Assembly: GCA_022641965.1 (NCBI GenBank)
Contig: JALCDX010000005.1
Span: 1 to 64,000 of the forward strand
Reading direction: 5' to 3'
Length of the DNA: 64,000 nt
Source: Lactobacillus sp.
GTDB taxonomy: Bacteria; Bacillota; Bacilli; Lactobacillales; Lactobacillaceae
A model generated the notes under the pieces. The model saw only the letters and a program-made list of their open reading frames with translations, did not search any database and had not been told where the DNA came from. Of this stretch, positions 19,242-29,251 are shown in pieces. Position numbers and translations under genes: made by a program. Each line of letters opens with the position of its first letter. Position 1 is the stretch's first letter.

Positions 19242-19397
19242 CCCGTATTAGCAGAGTTTGTGAAATAATTATTTATAAGTTTAAAAACATAACGAAAAAG
19301 CAGACCAATATTTGAAATTGGTATAACCTTAAGAAAAACTGAAAGAACCCCGGTAAATATGTTTAACTATTGGGGTGACAAGCATTTATTTTACTGT

Positions 19398-19403
19398 TAT
19401 AAT
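19398..19403 (+). promoter_or_regulatory. Predicted -10 (TATAAT) of the argS promoter; -35 candidate GTGACA at 19375-19380
   Basis: 17-bp spacing, just upstream of the T-box leader. Confidence 0.5.
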
Positions 19404-19407
19404 TCAA

Positions 19408-19612
19408 GTGGTATAGGTCAGAAGAAGTAATCAGTCTTCAACTTACAGCGAGTTTGCATGTGATGAGAGGCAAGCAGAATCGGGCTGATGAAAGCGTGTC
19501 TGACTTGAAATTGAATTAAACAAAGTTGGATGTTTATCATCAATTAGAGTGGTACCGCGGGTAAATCTCGTCTCTTTCTTGCCAGTGGCATGGAAAGAGA
19601 TTTTTTTGTTAA
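19408..19612 (+). promoter_or_regulatory. T-box leader of argS
   Basis: T-box agagtggtaccgcgg at 19546-19560 followed by terminator tctctttc...ggaaagagattttttt. Confidence 0.87.
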
Positions 19613-19628
19613 ATAAGGGAGCAAATTC

Positions 19629-21308
19629 ATGAGTTTTAAGCAAAAAGTGGTTCAATTAATTGCAACGCAGGTTGATCTGCCAACAGCTAAAATTGAGCAA
19701 TTGATTGAACGACCGAAGAACGCCAAGCTTGGCGACTATGCCTTCCCGGCTTTCTCACTGGCTAAAATTCAGCATCAAAATCCGGCAATTATTGCTAAAA
19801 ATATCGCTGCTAATTTGAGCAGCCCAGAATTTGAAACAATTCAAGCAGTTGGCCCGTATGTCAACTTCGCTATTAAGCATGACCAGCTGGTCACTGAAAC
19901 TTTGCAAGAAGTTTTAACTCAAAATCAGCATTTTGGCGAGCAGCAATTGGGGCATGGCAATGTGCCAATTGACATGTCGAGTCCTAATATTGCTAAGCCA
20001 ATGTCTATGGGCCACTTGCGGTCAACTGTAATTGGCAACTCAATTGCCCAAACTTTAGAAAAAGTTGGTTACACCCCAATTAAAATTAACTACCTTGGCG
20101 ACTATGGTACTCAATTTGGTAAATTAATTGCTGCTTATAAGCATTGGGGCAATGAAGACGACGTTAAGCAGGATCCAATTACCAATTTATTCCACTACTA
20201 TGTGCGGTTCCATAAGGAAGCTGAGACAAACCCAGAACTTGATGCCGAGGGCCGGGAATGGTTCAAGAAATTAGAGAATGGCGATCCTGAAGCCACTAAA
20301 CTGTGGAAATGGTTTAGAGAAGTTTCTTTAGCTGATTTCAAGCGGATTTACCAAGAATTAGGCGTCAGCTTTGATTCTTATAATGGTGAAGCTTTCTTTA
20401 ACGACAAAATGCAGCCAGTGATTGATGAATTAAAAGACAAAGGCCTTTTGCATGAATCGCGTGGTGCTCAAGTTGTAGATATGGGACCTGATCAAAATCC
20501 TGCCATTATTGTTAAATCAGATGGAACTTCAATTTACCTGACACGTGATTTAGCAGCAGCTAAATGGCGGATGGAACACTACAACTTCGTCCAGATGATC
20601 TATGTAGTTGGAGCCGAACAAGCTCAACACTTCGTGGAATTAAAAGCAGTTTTAAAGAAGATGGGCTATGATTGGTCAGATGATATTCACTATGTCCCAT
20701 TTGGTTTGATTACCCAAAATGGCAAGAAATTGTCAACCAGAAAAGGCAACGTTGTCTTCTTGGATCAAGTTTTGCAAGATGCGGTTAAATTGGCTAAAGA
20801 TCAAATTCAAGCTAAAAATCCTAACTTGCAAAATAAAGACGAAGTTGCTCATGATGTGGGCGTAGGTGCAGTTGTCTTCCATGATTTGAAGAACGACCGG
20901 ATGGACAATTTTGACTTTAATTTGGAAGAAGTCGTTCGGTTTGAAGGCGATACTGGTCCATACGTTCAATATACTAATGCGCGGGCACAAAGCATTTTGC
21001 GCAAAGCCGGCCAAACAGTGGATTTACATGCTTCACTTGCTTTAGACGATGATGCCGCTTTTGCAGTTGCCAAAGACTTAGCTGATTTTCCAGCTATGAT
21101 TGCACGCAGTGCTGAACAGTTCGAGCCATCAGTGATTGCTAAATATGCTTTATCATTAGCTAAGAAATTTAATAAATATTATGCCAAGGTAAAAATTTTA
21201 ACTGACGATGAGCAGCTGAACGCTCGCCTTGGTTTGGTTTCAGCAACTTCAATCGTGTTAACCGAAAGCTTGCGTCTGCTTGGTGTCAAAGCACCAAAGG
21301 AAATGTAG
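19629..21308 (+). CDS. argS: Arginyl-tRNA synthetase
   Basis: DMSSPNIAKPMSMGHLRSTVIGNS, LSTRKGNVVFLDQ. Confidence 0.97.
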   Translation: MSFKQKVVQLIATQVDLPTAKIEQLIERPKNAKLGDYAFPAFSLAKIQHQNPAIIAKNIAANLSSPEFETIQAVGPYVNFAIKHDQLVTETLQEVLTQNQHFGEQQLGHGNVPIDMSSPNIAKPMSMGHLRSTVIGNSIAQTLEKVGYTPIKINYLGDYGTQFGKLIAAYKHWGNEDDVKQDPITNLFHYYVRFHKEAETNPELDAEGREWFKKLENGDPEATKLWKWFREVSLADFKRIYQELGVSFDSYNGEAFFNDKMQPVIDELKDKGLLHESRGAQVVDMGPDQNPAIIVKSDGTSIYLTRDLAAAKWRMEHYNFVQMIYVVGAEQAQHFVELKAVLKKMGYDWSDDIHYVPFGLITQNGKKLSTRKGNVVFLDQVLQDAVKLAKDQIQAKNPNLQNKDEVAHDVGVGAVVFHDLKNDRMDNFDFNLEEVVRFEGDTGPYVQYTNARAQSILRKAGQTVDLHASLALDDDAAFAVAKDLADFPAMIARSAEQFEPSVIAKYALSLAKKFNKYYAKVKILTDDEQLNARLGLVSATSIVLTESLRLLGVKAPKEM

Positions 21309-21338
21309 CGAGAGCACGGACTTGCCAGGAGGTTATTT

Positions 21339-22274
21339 ATGGCTTATTTTGTGAATGGCAATGCTTTTTTTAAAGCGGCACGGAAAGGTCATTTTGCTTT
21401 AGGAGCATACAATACTAACAATTTGGAATGGACGCGGGCAATTCTGCAAGCAGCAGAGGACACTCGGACGCCAGTGCTGATTCAAGTTTCCATGGGTGCA
21501 GCTAAATATATGGGCGGCTACAAATTAGTCAAAGATTTAGTAGCTGATGAAATGGACAGCATGAAAATTTCAGTACCCGTCATTTTGAATTTGGATCATG
21601 GTGATTATGAAGCCGCTAAAGAATGTATTGCTTTAGGCTACTCTTCAGTGATGTTTGATGGTCACAACTTGCCAGTGGCAGAAAACTTTGACAAAACCAA
21701 AGAAATCGTGCGCTTAGCCCATGAAAAAGGCATCTCCGTTGAAGCTGAAATCGGTAAAATGGGAGAAAACCAGGGGGCTTTTAATGGCGAATTAGCCACT
21801 GTCCGTGATGCCCGTGCTTTTGCTGACATTGGCGTTGACAAATTAGCAGCCTGTGTAGGCAATATTCATGGTATTTACCCAGCCAATTGGCCTGGTTTGA
21901 ATTTCCAGCGCTTGCGTCAGATTGCAGCCGCGATTGATACTCCGTTAGTACTGCATGGCGGTTCTGGCATTCCGAAAGATCAAGTCTGCGAATCGATTCG
22001 CTGCGGCATTTCCAAAGTAAATATCAATACTGAATTTCAACAAGCCTTTCAAAGAGCGACTCGCGCTTATATTGAAGCTGGCAAAGATTTGGACTTAACG
22101 ACTAAAGGCTATGATCCGCGCAAGTTGCTAAAGCCAGGAACTGAAGCAATTGTTAAGGCAATGAAGGAAATGATTTCTTGGCTAGGTACGCCAACGATTG
22201 ACGAATTAACTGCTATGGAAACGGATAACCAGGATTTTGATCGGGAAGATATGCCCGCTTATGCTCAAAAATAA
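21339..22274 (+). CDS. fba: Class II fructose-bisphosphate aldolase
   Basis: ILNLDHGDYEAAKECIALGYSSVMFDGHNLP, LVLHGGSGIPKDQV, KVNINTEFQ. Confidence 0.95.
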   Translation: MAYFVNGNAFFKAARKGHFALGAYNTNNLEWTRAILQAAEDTRTPVLIQVSMGAAKYMGGYKLVKDLVADEMDSMKISVPVILNLDHGDYEAAKECIALGYSSVMFDGHNLPVAENFDKTKEIVRLAHEKGISVEAEIGKMGENQGAFNGELATVRDARAFADIGVDKLAACVGNIHGIYPANWPGLNFQRLRQIAAAIDTPLVLHGGSGIPKDQVCESIRCGISKVNINTEFQQAFQRATRAYIEAGKDLDLTTKGYDPRKLLKPGTEAIVKAMKEMISWLGTPTIDELTAMETDNQDFDREDMPAYAQK

Positions 22275-22285
22275 GGCTGTTTATC

Positions 22286-22321
22286 AAAAAAAGAACCCCA
22301 GCTTATCTGGGGTTCTTTTTT
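22286..22321. terminator. Bidirectional terminator between fba and rluA-like gene
   Basis: aaaaaagaacccca...tggggttctttttt. Confidence 0.85.
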
Positions 22322-23166
22322 GTACGGACAACTAATTGATGTCGAAAAGCAAATGGTTGTCTAAAAATAAGCGCATAAGCTGTTAATCCAAGTTGTTCGC
22401 CAGTTTTCGCTTGCTTATTATAGAGCGGGTCGCCGATAATTGGCCAACCTTGGCTAGCTAAATGTACACGAATCTGATGGGTGCGGCCAGTTTCTAAATT
22501 TAGTTTAAGGATGGCTCGGTGCTGCTCTGTTAATCTTGTTTTTACCTTAAAATTAGTTGTCGCTGACAGTCCGTCTTGCCGAACCATTCGTTTGCGCTGG
22601 TCAGTTGGATCTTGGCCGATTGGCAAATTGATTACCCCTTGATCTGGCAGCGGTTGGTTTACGTCAACTTCAGCTAGGTAAAAGCGCTGCAATTCTTTAC
22701 GAGCCAATTCTCTAACTAAAATTGGCACCACGGCTGGATTCTTGGCAACCAGCAAGCAGCCTTGTGTAAGCATGTCGAGCCGATGAACGATAAAAGGCGG
22801 ATGCTGCAAATAAGTGGCGCAGTCATTAAGTGCTGTGTTGGTTTCAAATAGGTTGGGATGAGTTTTTTGCCTAGCCGGTTTGTCGATGACTAGAATATCT
22901 TGGTCTTCATATAAAACTTTAGGCAAACGCCCGCTAGCTGGGTAAGCTTGCTGATGGCTGTCGACATGCGTCAGCAGCAAGCTTATCTGGTCACCTGGCT
23001 GAACTAGTTGATTAAATGAACGATAAGCATGGTTGACTTGCACATTGCGTTCGATACGCAAATAATGGCACCATTTGCGAGGAATGAGCAGGCGCTGAAG
23101 CACCTGCTTCACCGTTATTGGTTGCCAGGTCAGCGGGTAGGTTAATTCATAATAGTAATTCTTCAT
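22303..23166 (-). CDS. RluA-family pseudouridine synthase
   Basis: FIVHRLDMLTQGCLLVAKN (HRLD), LETGRTHQIRVHLASQGWPIIGDPLYN. Confidence 0.95.
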   Translation of the reverse strand: MKNYYYELTYPLTWQPITVKQVLQRLLIPRKWCHYLRIERNVQVNHAYRSFNQLVQPGDQISLLLTHVDSHQQAYPASGRLPKVLYEDQDILVIDKPARQKTHPNLFETNTALNDCATYLQHPPFIVHRLDMLTQGCLLVAKNPAVVPILVRELARKELQRFYLAEVDVNQPLPDQGVINLPIGQDPTDQRKRMVRQDGLSATTNFKVKTRLTEQHRAILKLNLETGRTHQIRVHLASQGWPIIGDPLYNKQAKTGEQLGLTAYALIFRQPFAFRHQLVVRTKKNPR

Positions 23167-23213
23167 CAGCGTTATGGTAAAATGTTGATAATTCTAAGTT
23201 TGAGGTAACTTTA

Positions 23214-25247
23214 ATGACAGAAGCAGAAAAGAGTCAGTCAGTATGGTCAAATATGCGGGCTGCCTTTAAGCGCTGGCATATTGTTCGCTGGCTAATTTTA
23301 GTTTTCCTGACAGTCATTTTATTGACCTGTACTTATTATACGATTAAAGTCAAAACTTCCAATATCGACAACTTAAAAGCCTCGCTTTCGACGACTACCA
23401 CAATTTATGATCAAACTGGGGCCAAGGCCGGATCCTTATACGCGCAAAAGGGAACTTTTGTTAGTTTGGATCACATTTCCACCAAAATTCAAGATGCCGT
23501 CATCGCCACTGAAGACCGAACTTTTTATAAAAACCCGGGCTTCTCTATCAAGGGCATGGCTCGGGCGGCGATCATGTCGCTACTGCATCATGGAATTGTT
23601 GGTGGCGGCTCAACTCTTACTCAGCAGCTGGCTAAAAATGCCTTGCTCACGCAGAAACAAACTTTTTCTCGCAAATTGGAAGATTTGTTTTTCGCTATTG
23701 AAATTAATCACGTTTATTCTAAACGGGATATCTTAACTATGTACCTCAATAATGCCTATTTCGGCAATGGTGTCTGGGGCGTGCAGGATGCATCACGGCG
23801 TTATTTCGGCAAAAATGCGAGTGAAGTTACTACCTCAGAGGCTGCTGTAATTGCTGGCATGCTGCGCAGTCCAGGCTTCTATAATCCAATCGATCATATG
23901 GATAATGCTTTGTCTCGGCGCAACGTGGTCTTGGGGCTGATGCGCGATACCGGCAAAATTTCGGCCGCTGAATGCAAACGGGCACAAAGTCAAAAATTGC
24001 ACCTCGCCAATACTTATCACCAAGATAGTGGCTACCGCTACCCATACTTTTTTGATGAGGTAGTAGACGAAGCGATCGATCGTTATGGCCTAACTGAAGA
24101 AACGATCATGAATAAAGGCTTAAAGATCTATACCACTTTGAATCAGAACTATCAGCAGGCTCTGCAGAATAGTTTTGAAAATTCTGCTTCGTTTCCGGCT
24201 AATTCAGCCGATGGCACTAAAGTTCAGGGAGCCAGTGTCGCGATGGATCCAAAAACAGGGGCTGTCAGAGCACTGGTTGGCGGACGCGGCAAGCATGTTT
24301 TCCGCGGCTATAATCGTGCAACGCAAATGAAACGCCAACCAGGTTCGTCAATTAAACCATTAGCAGTTTATTCACCTGCTTTGCAAAATGGCTATCATTA
24401 TGATTCCAATCTTTCGAATAAATTGCAGACTTTTGGCAAGAATCATTATGAACCGCACAATGTCGACAATGAGTACTCAAACAAAATCCCGATGTATACC
24501 GCCGTTGCGCAAAGCAAAAATGTCCCAGCGGTCTGGCTGCTGGATAAAATTGGCGTGTCTAAAGGGGTTCAGTCCTTAAATAATTTTGGCATCACCGTAG
24601 CTAAAGAAGATCAGAACTTGGCTTTGGCTCTGGGCGGGGTTTCTACTGGCGTTTCACCGCTGCAAATGGCAAGAGCATATTGTGCTTTTGCTAACAGCGG
24701 CAACCTGCCCAACCAAGCTTATGTAATCACTAAAATTACTGATGCTTCTGGTAAAGTAATTGCCCAAAATCGGCAACCAGGCAGTCATCGGATTATTTCG
24801 GCCAATACTGCCAAAGCAATGACTTCGATGCTGCTAGGAGTCTTTACTAGCGGTACTGGCGTTTCAGCCCAGCCATCTAATGGCAAAGTGGCTGGCAAGA
24901 CAGGCTCAACAGAAGTTCCCAACAGCTATGGCTTTGGCACGAAAGACCAATGGATTGTTGGCTATACTCCGGATGTAACGTTAGCAACTTGGGTTGGCTT
25001 TGACAAAACTGACCAGCAGCATTTTATGCATGGCGTTTCAGAAACTGGCGTCACGCAATTGTACAAATCAGAAATGGAAGGAATTTTACCATATACGAAG
25101 CAAACTTCCTTTAAAGAAAAACCGGCCCAAGAAATTGCTCAGACCAGCGGGGCAAATTCTGATTGGTTAGGTAAAGTAAAACAAGGTTTGGGCAGTGTCG
25201 GAGACCAGATCAATCAATGGTATAATAAATTCAAGAATATTTTTTAA
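23214..25247 (+). CDS. Bifunctional glycosyltransferase/transpeptidase penicillin-binding protein (PBP1A/2A type)
   Basis: ATEDRTFYKNPGFSIKGMARA, GGSTLTQQLAKN, PGSSIKPL, KTGST. Confidence 0.95.
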   Translation: MTEAEKSQSVWSNMRAAFKRWHIVRWLILVFLTVILLTCTYYTIKVKTSNIDNLKASLSTTTTIYDQTGAKAGSLYAQKGTFVSLDHISTKIQDAVIATEDRTFYKNPGFSIKGMARAAIMSLLHHGIVGGGSTLTQQLAKNALLTQKQTFSRKLEDLFFAIEINHVYSKRDILTMYLNNAYFGNGVWGVQDASRRYFGKNASEVTTSEAAVIAGMLRSPGFYNPIDHMDNALSRRNVVLGLMRDTGKISAAECKRAQSQKLHLANTYHQDSGYRYPYFFDEVVDEAIDRYGLTEETIMNKGLKIYTTLNQNYQQALQNSFENSASFPANSADGTKVQGASVAMDPKTGAVRALVGGRGKHVFRGYNRATQMKRQPGSSIKPLAVYSPALQNGYHYDSNLSNKLQTFGKNHYEPHNVDNEYSNKIPMYTAVAQSKNVPAVWLLDKIGVSKGVQSLNNFGITVAKEDQNLALALGGVSTGVSPLQMARAYCAFANSGNLPNQAYVITKITDASGKVIAQNRQPGSHRIISANTAKAMTSMLLGVFTSGTGVSAQPSNGKVAGKTGSTEVPNSYGFGTKDQWIVGYTPDVTLATWVGFDKTDQQHFMHGVSETGVTQLYKSEMEGILPYTKQTSFKEKPAQEIAQTSGANSDWLGKVKQGLGSVGDQINQWYNKFKNIF

Positions 25248-25261
25248 AGATTGAGGAGTTT

Positions 25262-25618
25262 ATGATGGATAAAGAAATCGAAGCAACAGCTAAGCAATTA
25301 GCTGAGCAATTAAAGGAGACCCACGAATACAAGTCATTAGCAGGTGCGGTAGCCTTGGTCAAAAACGATGAACAGACTGTTGCTTTGTATAAGCGCATGG
25401 ACCTGCTGCAAAAGCAATTAATGGCTAAGCAAAGTCAAGGTCAAAAGCCAAGTGAAGAGGAAGTTAACGAATACAAGAGCATTGAGCAGAAGCTTGGTCA
25501 AAATCCAACCATGGCTAATTTATTGAAAGAAGAAAAGCGAGTTTATGCTCTGCTGAACAAGCTGCAAGCACAAATGACCATGCCGATTGGTGAACTTTAC
25601 CAAGAATTGGTTAAGTAA
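25262..25618 (+). CDS. YlbF/YmcA (UPF0342, YheA-like) family protein
   Basis: Short helical protein preceding yhaO; EYKSLAGAVALVKNDEQTVALYKRMDLLQ. Confidence 0.8.
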   Translation: MMDKEIEATAKQLAEQLKETHEYKSLAGAVALVKNDEQTVALYKRMDLLQKQLMAKQSQGQKPSEEEVNEYKSIEQKLGQNPTMANLLKEEKRVYALLNKLQAQMTMPIGELYQELVK

Positions 25619-25627
25619 GGGTTAAAC

Positions 25628-26854
25628 ATGAAATTTGTTCATTTAGCTGATGCGCACTTAGATAGTCCATTTTTAGGGCTATCTTTTTTGCCATCTGCCC
25701 AAAAACAGACAATTTTACAGGCAGCTAACCAGTCGCTGGCAAAAATTATTCACTTAGCACTTGAACAAGAAGCAGACTTGGTTTTAATTGCTGGTGATAC
25801 CTTCAACTCGACTCATCCTAGTCCAGCTAGCCAGTTGTTTTTTGCTAAGCAAGTAAAGCTGCTGACAGATGCCAAGATTCAAACGGTGATGGTTTTTGGC
25901 AATCATGATCATCTAGACCCAGCTGATTTGTTAGTCCAGCCGAGTCCCTATTTTCATTTACTCGGGGCTGGTCAAAAAATCCAGCAGCTGCATTTAACAA
26001 CATCTGCTGGTTTTCATTATTCAGTCGCTGGCTTTTCGTATTTGCAAAATCACATCCCAACTGATTTGGTGGCTCAGTTGCCAGTTAAAACTGGTCAAGA
26101 ATTTGCTTTTGGCTTGTTTCACGCTGGCGAAGCCATGGGCCATCAGCAAGCCGATGTGTACGCGCCCTTTACCAAAGACGATTTGCGCAAGCTGAATTAT
26201 GACTACTTTGCGCTAGGGCACATCCATCACCGCCAAATTGTGCTTGCCCATCCATTAGCAGTTTATCCCGGCAATATTCAAGGCCGTCAAAGCAATGAAT
26301 TAGGGGCTAAGGGTTGCTATTTGGGGACCATCGATGAGCAGAGCCGGGCAGTTGGTTTGCAATTTGTCAGCACCAGTCAACCTGTTTGGCAAGAAGTCCG
26401 CATAAAGCTGTCTGGTACAGTTAGCAAACAAGTTTTGACTAAAACTTTGACCACTAAAATCAATGAAAGTTTGCAAGGACAAACATGTGTTTGCTTAATC
26501 GTTGATAATTCACAATATTTATCTGACAGTGAGGTTGAACTGCTGCAAGATACTGATTATTGGCAAACATTAAGTGAAGAAATATTGGATGATTCATGTT
26601 TGGTCAAGGTGTCATTAGCTGCCAAGGATCAACTATTGCTTAACGCTCAAGATCGGCCAGCCTTTATCCGAGCAGAACAGGAAACTTTAACTGCAGCGGT
26701 TTTAGAAAAAGCAGGGCGTGATTTGGGCAAGAAATCTGCAGTGTTCGCTAGTCAGCTCAAAGATCCACAATTTCAGCAGGAGATTTTTACATTGGCACAT
26801 AGCAAATTGCAACGATATTTACGAGGATTAGCTGATGAAACTACAACAGATTGA
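25628..26854 (+). CDS. yhaO: Metallophosphoesterase, SbcD/YhaO-like DNA repair exonuclease
   Basis: FVHLADAHLDSPF, LIAGDTFN, FGNHDH, ALGHIHHRQ. Confidence 0.92.
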   Translation: MKFVHLADAHLDSPFLGLSFLPSAQKQTILQAANQSLAKIIHLALEQEADLVLIAGDTFNSTHPSPASQLFFAKQVKLLTDAKIQTVMVFGNHDHLDPADLLVQPSPYFHLLGAGQKIQQLHLTTSAGFHYSVAGFSYLQNHIPTDLVAQLPVKTGQEFAFGLFHAGEAMGHQQADVYAPFTKDDLRKLNYDYFALGHIHHRQIVLAHPLAVYPGNIQGRQSNELGAKGCYLGTIDEQSRAVGLQFVSTSQPVWQEVRIKLSGTVSKQVLTKTLTTKINESLQGQTCVCLIVDNSQYLSDSEVELLQDTDYWQTLSEEILDDSCLVKVSLAAKDQLLLNAQDRPAFIRAEQETLTAAVLEKAGRDLGKKSAVFASQLKDPQFQQEIFTLAHSKLQRYLRGLADETTTD

Positions 26855-29249
26855 AATTAAGCATTTTGGCAATTTTAATCAGCAAACTTTCTCGCTGCCA
26901 GATGAACCGGTGCTGGTTTTCTACGGCCCAAATGAGGCAGGAAAAAGCACGACTGTGTCGTTTATTAGTCAGATACTCTTTGGCTTTCGCAAGCTGAACG
27001 AAAGCAGTCCATTTTTTGTCAATTACCGTCCCTTAGGACATGTCAGTCCAATGGGCGGCACTTTGCAATTGACCGACGATGATGATGACTGGCAATTAAC
27101 GCGTTTATGGACCAAAGGCGATGATAGTCGGCGCGGATCATTGACCGTGAAACGGTCTGGCCAACCAGTACCAGCTGCTGTTTTTTATTCGACCATCAAA
27201 GATATTGACTACAACTTTTATGTGGATAATTTTGTATTCAATCAAGATTTGCTAGATCGTTTAGGCAGCTTAAACCAGCAAGATTTTTTGGAGCGGATTT
27301 ATTATTTAGGCGCGGCGCAAAGCAGTAGTCTTTTAACTTTACGCAATCAGCTGCAGGCAGATGCAGATCGGCTATTTAAAAAAACTGGCCGCAAACCGCC
27401 ACTAAATCAATTGTTGAAACAGGCTGATGCGCAAGCAGGGGAATTAGCGGATTTAGACAATGAATTAGTTGACTATCAGTCTTTAACCAAACAAATTAAG
27501 TCCGCCACTCAACAGCTGACTGCTAATGAAGAAAAGGCAAGTCAGCAGCAAGATCAGCTTAATCGGCTGCAAAATTTGCAAAAAAAACTGACAACTTGGC
27601 AGCAATATCAGCAGCTGGCTAATAGCTATCAACCAATTGCTTTTAAGCAGGCAGATTTTGAGCAAGCGCAAACAATTGATCATCAGCTGCAGGATTTGCA
27701 AGCAGAATTGCAAACGCTGCCTAACAAACAACCAGTTGTTTCTGCAGCGCAAGCCGAACAGCAAAGAAACTGTGTGGCCAAAGCAAATGATATCCGCTCG
27801 CAAATTAATCGCAGCCGCAGTCTCAAAGAACAAATCACTGCCCATCACCAGCAGCTAACGCAACTGGCTGACCTTAACCCAAACCTGCCAGCCGCAGCCA
27901 GTTTATCTGATCAGAATTTGCAAACAGCCAAGAAATTAACTGCTTCCGCACAGGCCAAAAACAATTGGCAGCTTTATTTCGGCGGTTTGGCAGCGGGGCT
28001 GCTACTAGCGCTATTAGCTTTCAGTCTGAATAAGTGGTTGCCATGGTTGCTGGTCATTGCTGGCGTGGCTAGCGGTTTTTATGGCTGGCAATTAAAACAG
28101 CAGCAAAAGCGAACTGGTGAAGAATTGTCCTTATTTTGCCGTCAGTATGGTCTGTCTTCGCAAGGCATAAATACGCAGCTATTGACAATTTTGCCGCAAT
28201 ATCGCAGCTTGCAAGGCCAGCTTGACCACGAGCAAACGGAATTTGATGAAATCAAACAACAATTAGCAACTTTTGAAGCTGAATTAGCACGCGCATTTCC
28301 AACTATTAACAAAGAAACGGATTTAGCAGCGCAGCTATTAGCTGCTGAAGAAATTGCAGTTGCCAATCGCCAGCAAGAACAAACTGCTAAACTGCAAGCA
28401 CAGCGCTTGCAGGCACTTAAATTGCAGCGTGAGCGTTTAAATTTGCAGCTGCAGCGGTTGTTGCAAGCGGCTGGGGTTGACACTATGGCCGCTTATCGGT
28501 CTTTGCACAGCCGCTGGCTTAAAAATAAGCAGCAGGAAGCTCAATTAGCGGGTTTAAAGGAAGCGCTGGCGGATGACCAAGCCCAATTATCTGAACTTGC
28601 TAAGCGGCCAGAACAATTTCAAACTAACTTGCAAACTGCGACGGAACAACTGAATGCACAAATAAAGAATAATAACCAGTTGCGCGATCAATTAGCTGAA
28701 TTAAAAGTTCGGCAGAGTCAGTTAGCGTCATCGCAAACCAAACAAGCGGCTGAGCAGCAACTGAGTTTAACACAAGCCCAGATTGCAACGCTTGGACAGG
28801 ATTATTTAGCTGATTTGCTCGCAAGCAAATTAATTGACTCAGGTTTGAACTATGCTTCAAGCCAGCGCTTTCCTAAGATGCTTGAACAGGCACAGCACTT
28901 CTTTAGTTTGCTAACTTCTGGCCGCTACCAGCACATACAACTGAATAAAAAAATCAGCGTCATTAGGGCTGATGGCAGAATTAGGCCTGTCCAATATTTG
29001 TCACGAGCAACGGCAGAACAATTGTACTTTGCTTTAAAATTGGCGTTTGTACAACAGATTGCAGATCAAATCAACCTTCCAGTTCTAATTGACGATGCCT
29101 TCGTCAATTTTGACCCAGAACGGCAAACTTTAATCAAACAATTATTGACGAGCTTGAGCCGAACCAACCAAGTTATCGTTTTTACTGCTCAGCCGCGGCT
29201 AGCTAAAATACTCTCTGATCAACCAATCATGTTGCAGAAAGAAGGATAA
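26835..29249 (+). CDS. yhaN: SbcC/YhaN-like AAA ATPase
   Basis: FYGPNEAGKSTTVSFI Walker A, long coiled coil, LPVLIDDAFVNFD Walker B. Confidence 0.9.
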   Translation: MKLQQIEIKHFGNFNQQTFSLPDEPVLVFYGPNEAGKSTTVSFISQILFGFRKLNESSPFFVNYRPLGHVSPMGGTLQLTDDDDDWQLTRLWTKGDDSRRGSLTVKRSGQPVPAAVFYSTIKDIDYNFYVDNFVFNQDLLDRLGSLNQQDFLERIYYLGAAQSSSLLTLRNQLQADADRLFKKTGRKPPLNQLLKQADAQAGELADLDNELVDYQSLTKQIKSATQQLTANEEKASQQQDQLNRLQNLQKKLTTWQQYQQLANSYQPIAFKQADFEQAQTIDHQLQDLQAELQTLPNKQPVVSAAQAEQQRNCVAKANDIRSQINRSRSLKEQITAHHQQLTQLADLNPNLPAAASLSDQNLQTAKKLTASAQAKNNWQLYFGGLAAGLLLALLAFSLNKWLPWLLVIAGVASGFYGWQLKQQQKRTGEELSLFCRQYGLSSQGINTQLLTILPQYRSLQGQLDHEQTEFDEIKQQLATFEAELARAFPTINKETDLAAQLLAAEEIAVANRQQEQTAKLQAQRLQALKLQRERLNLQLQRLLQAAGVDTMAAYRSLHSRWLKNKQQEAQLAGLKEALADDQAQLSELAKRPEQFQTNLQTATEQLNAQIKNNNQLRDQLAELKVRQSQLASSQTKQAAEQQLSLTQAQIATLGQDYLADLLASKLIDSGLNYASSQRFPKMLEQAQHFFSLLTSGRYQHIQLNKKISVIRADGRIRPVQYLSRATAEQLYFALKLAFVQQIADQINLPVLIDDAFVNFDPERQTLIKQLLTSLSRTNQVIVFTAQPRLAKILSDQPIMLQKEG

Positions 29250-29251
29250 AG

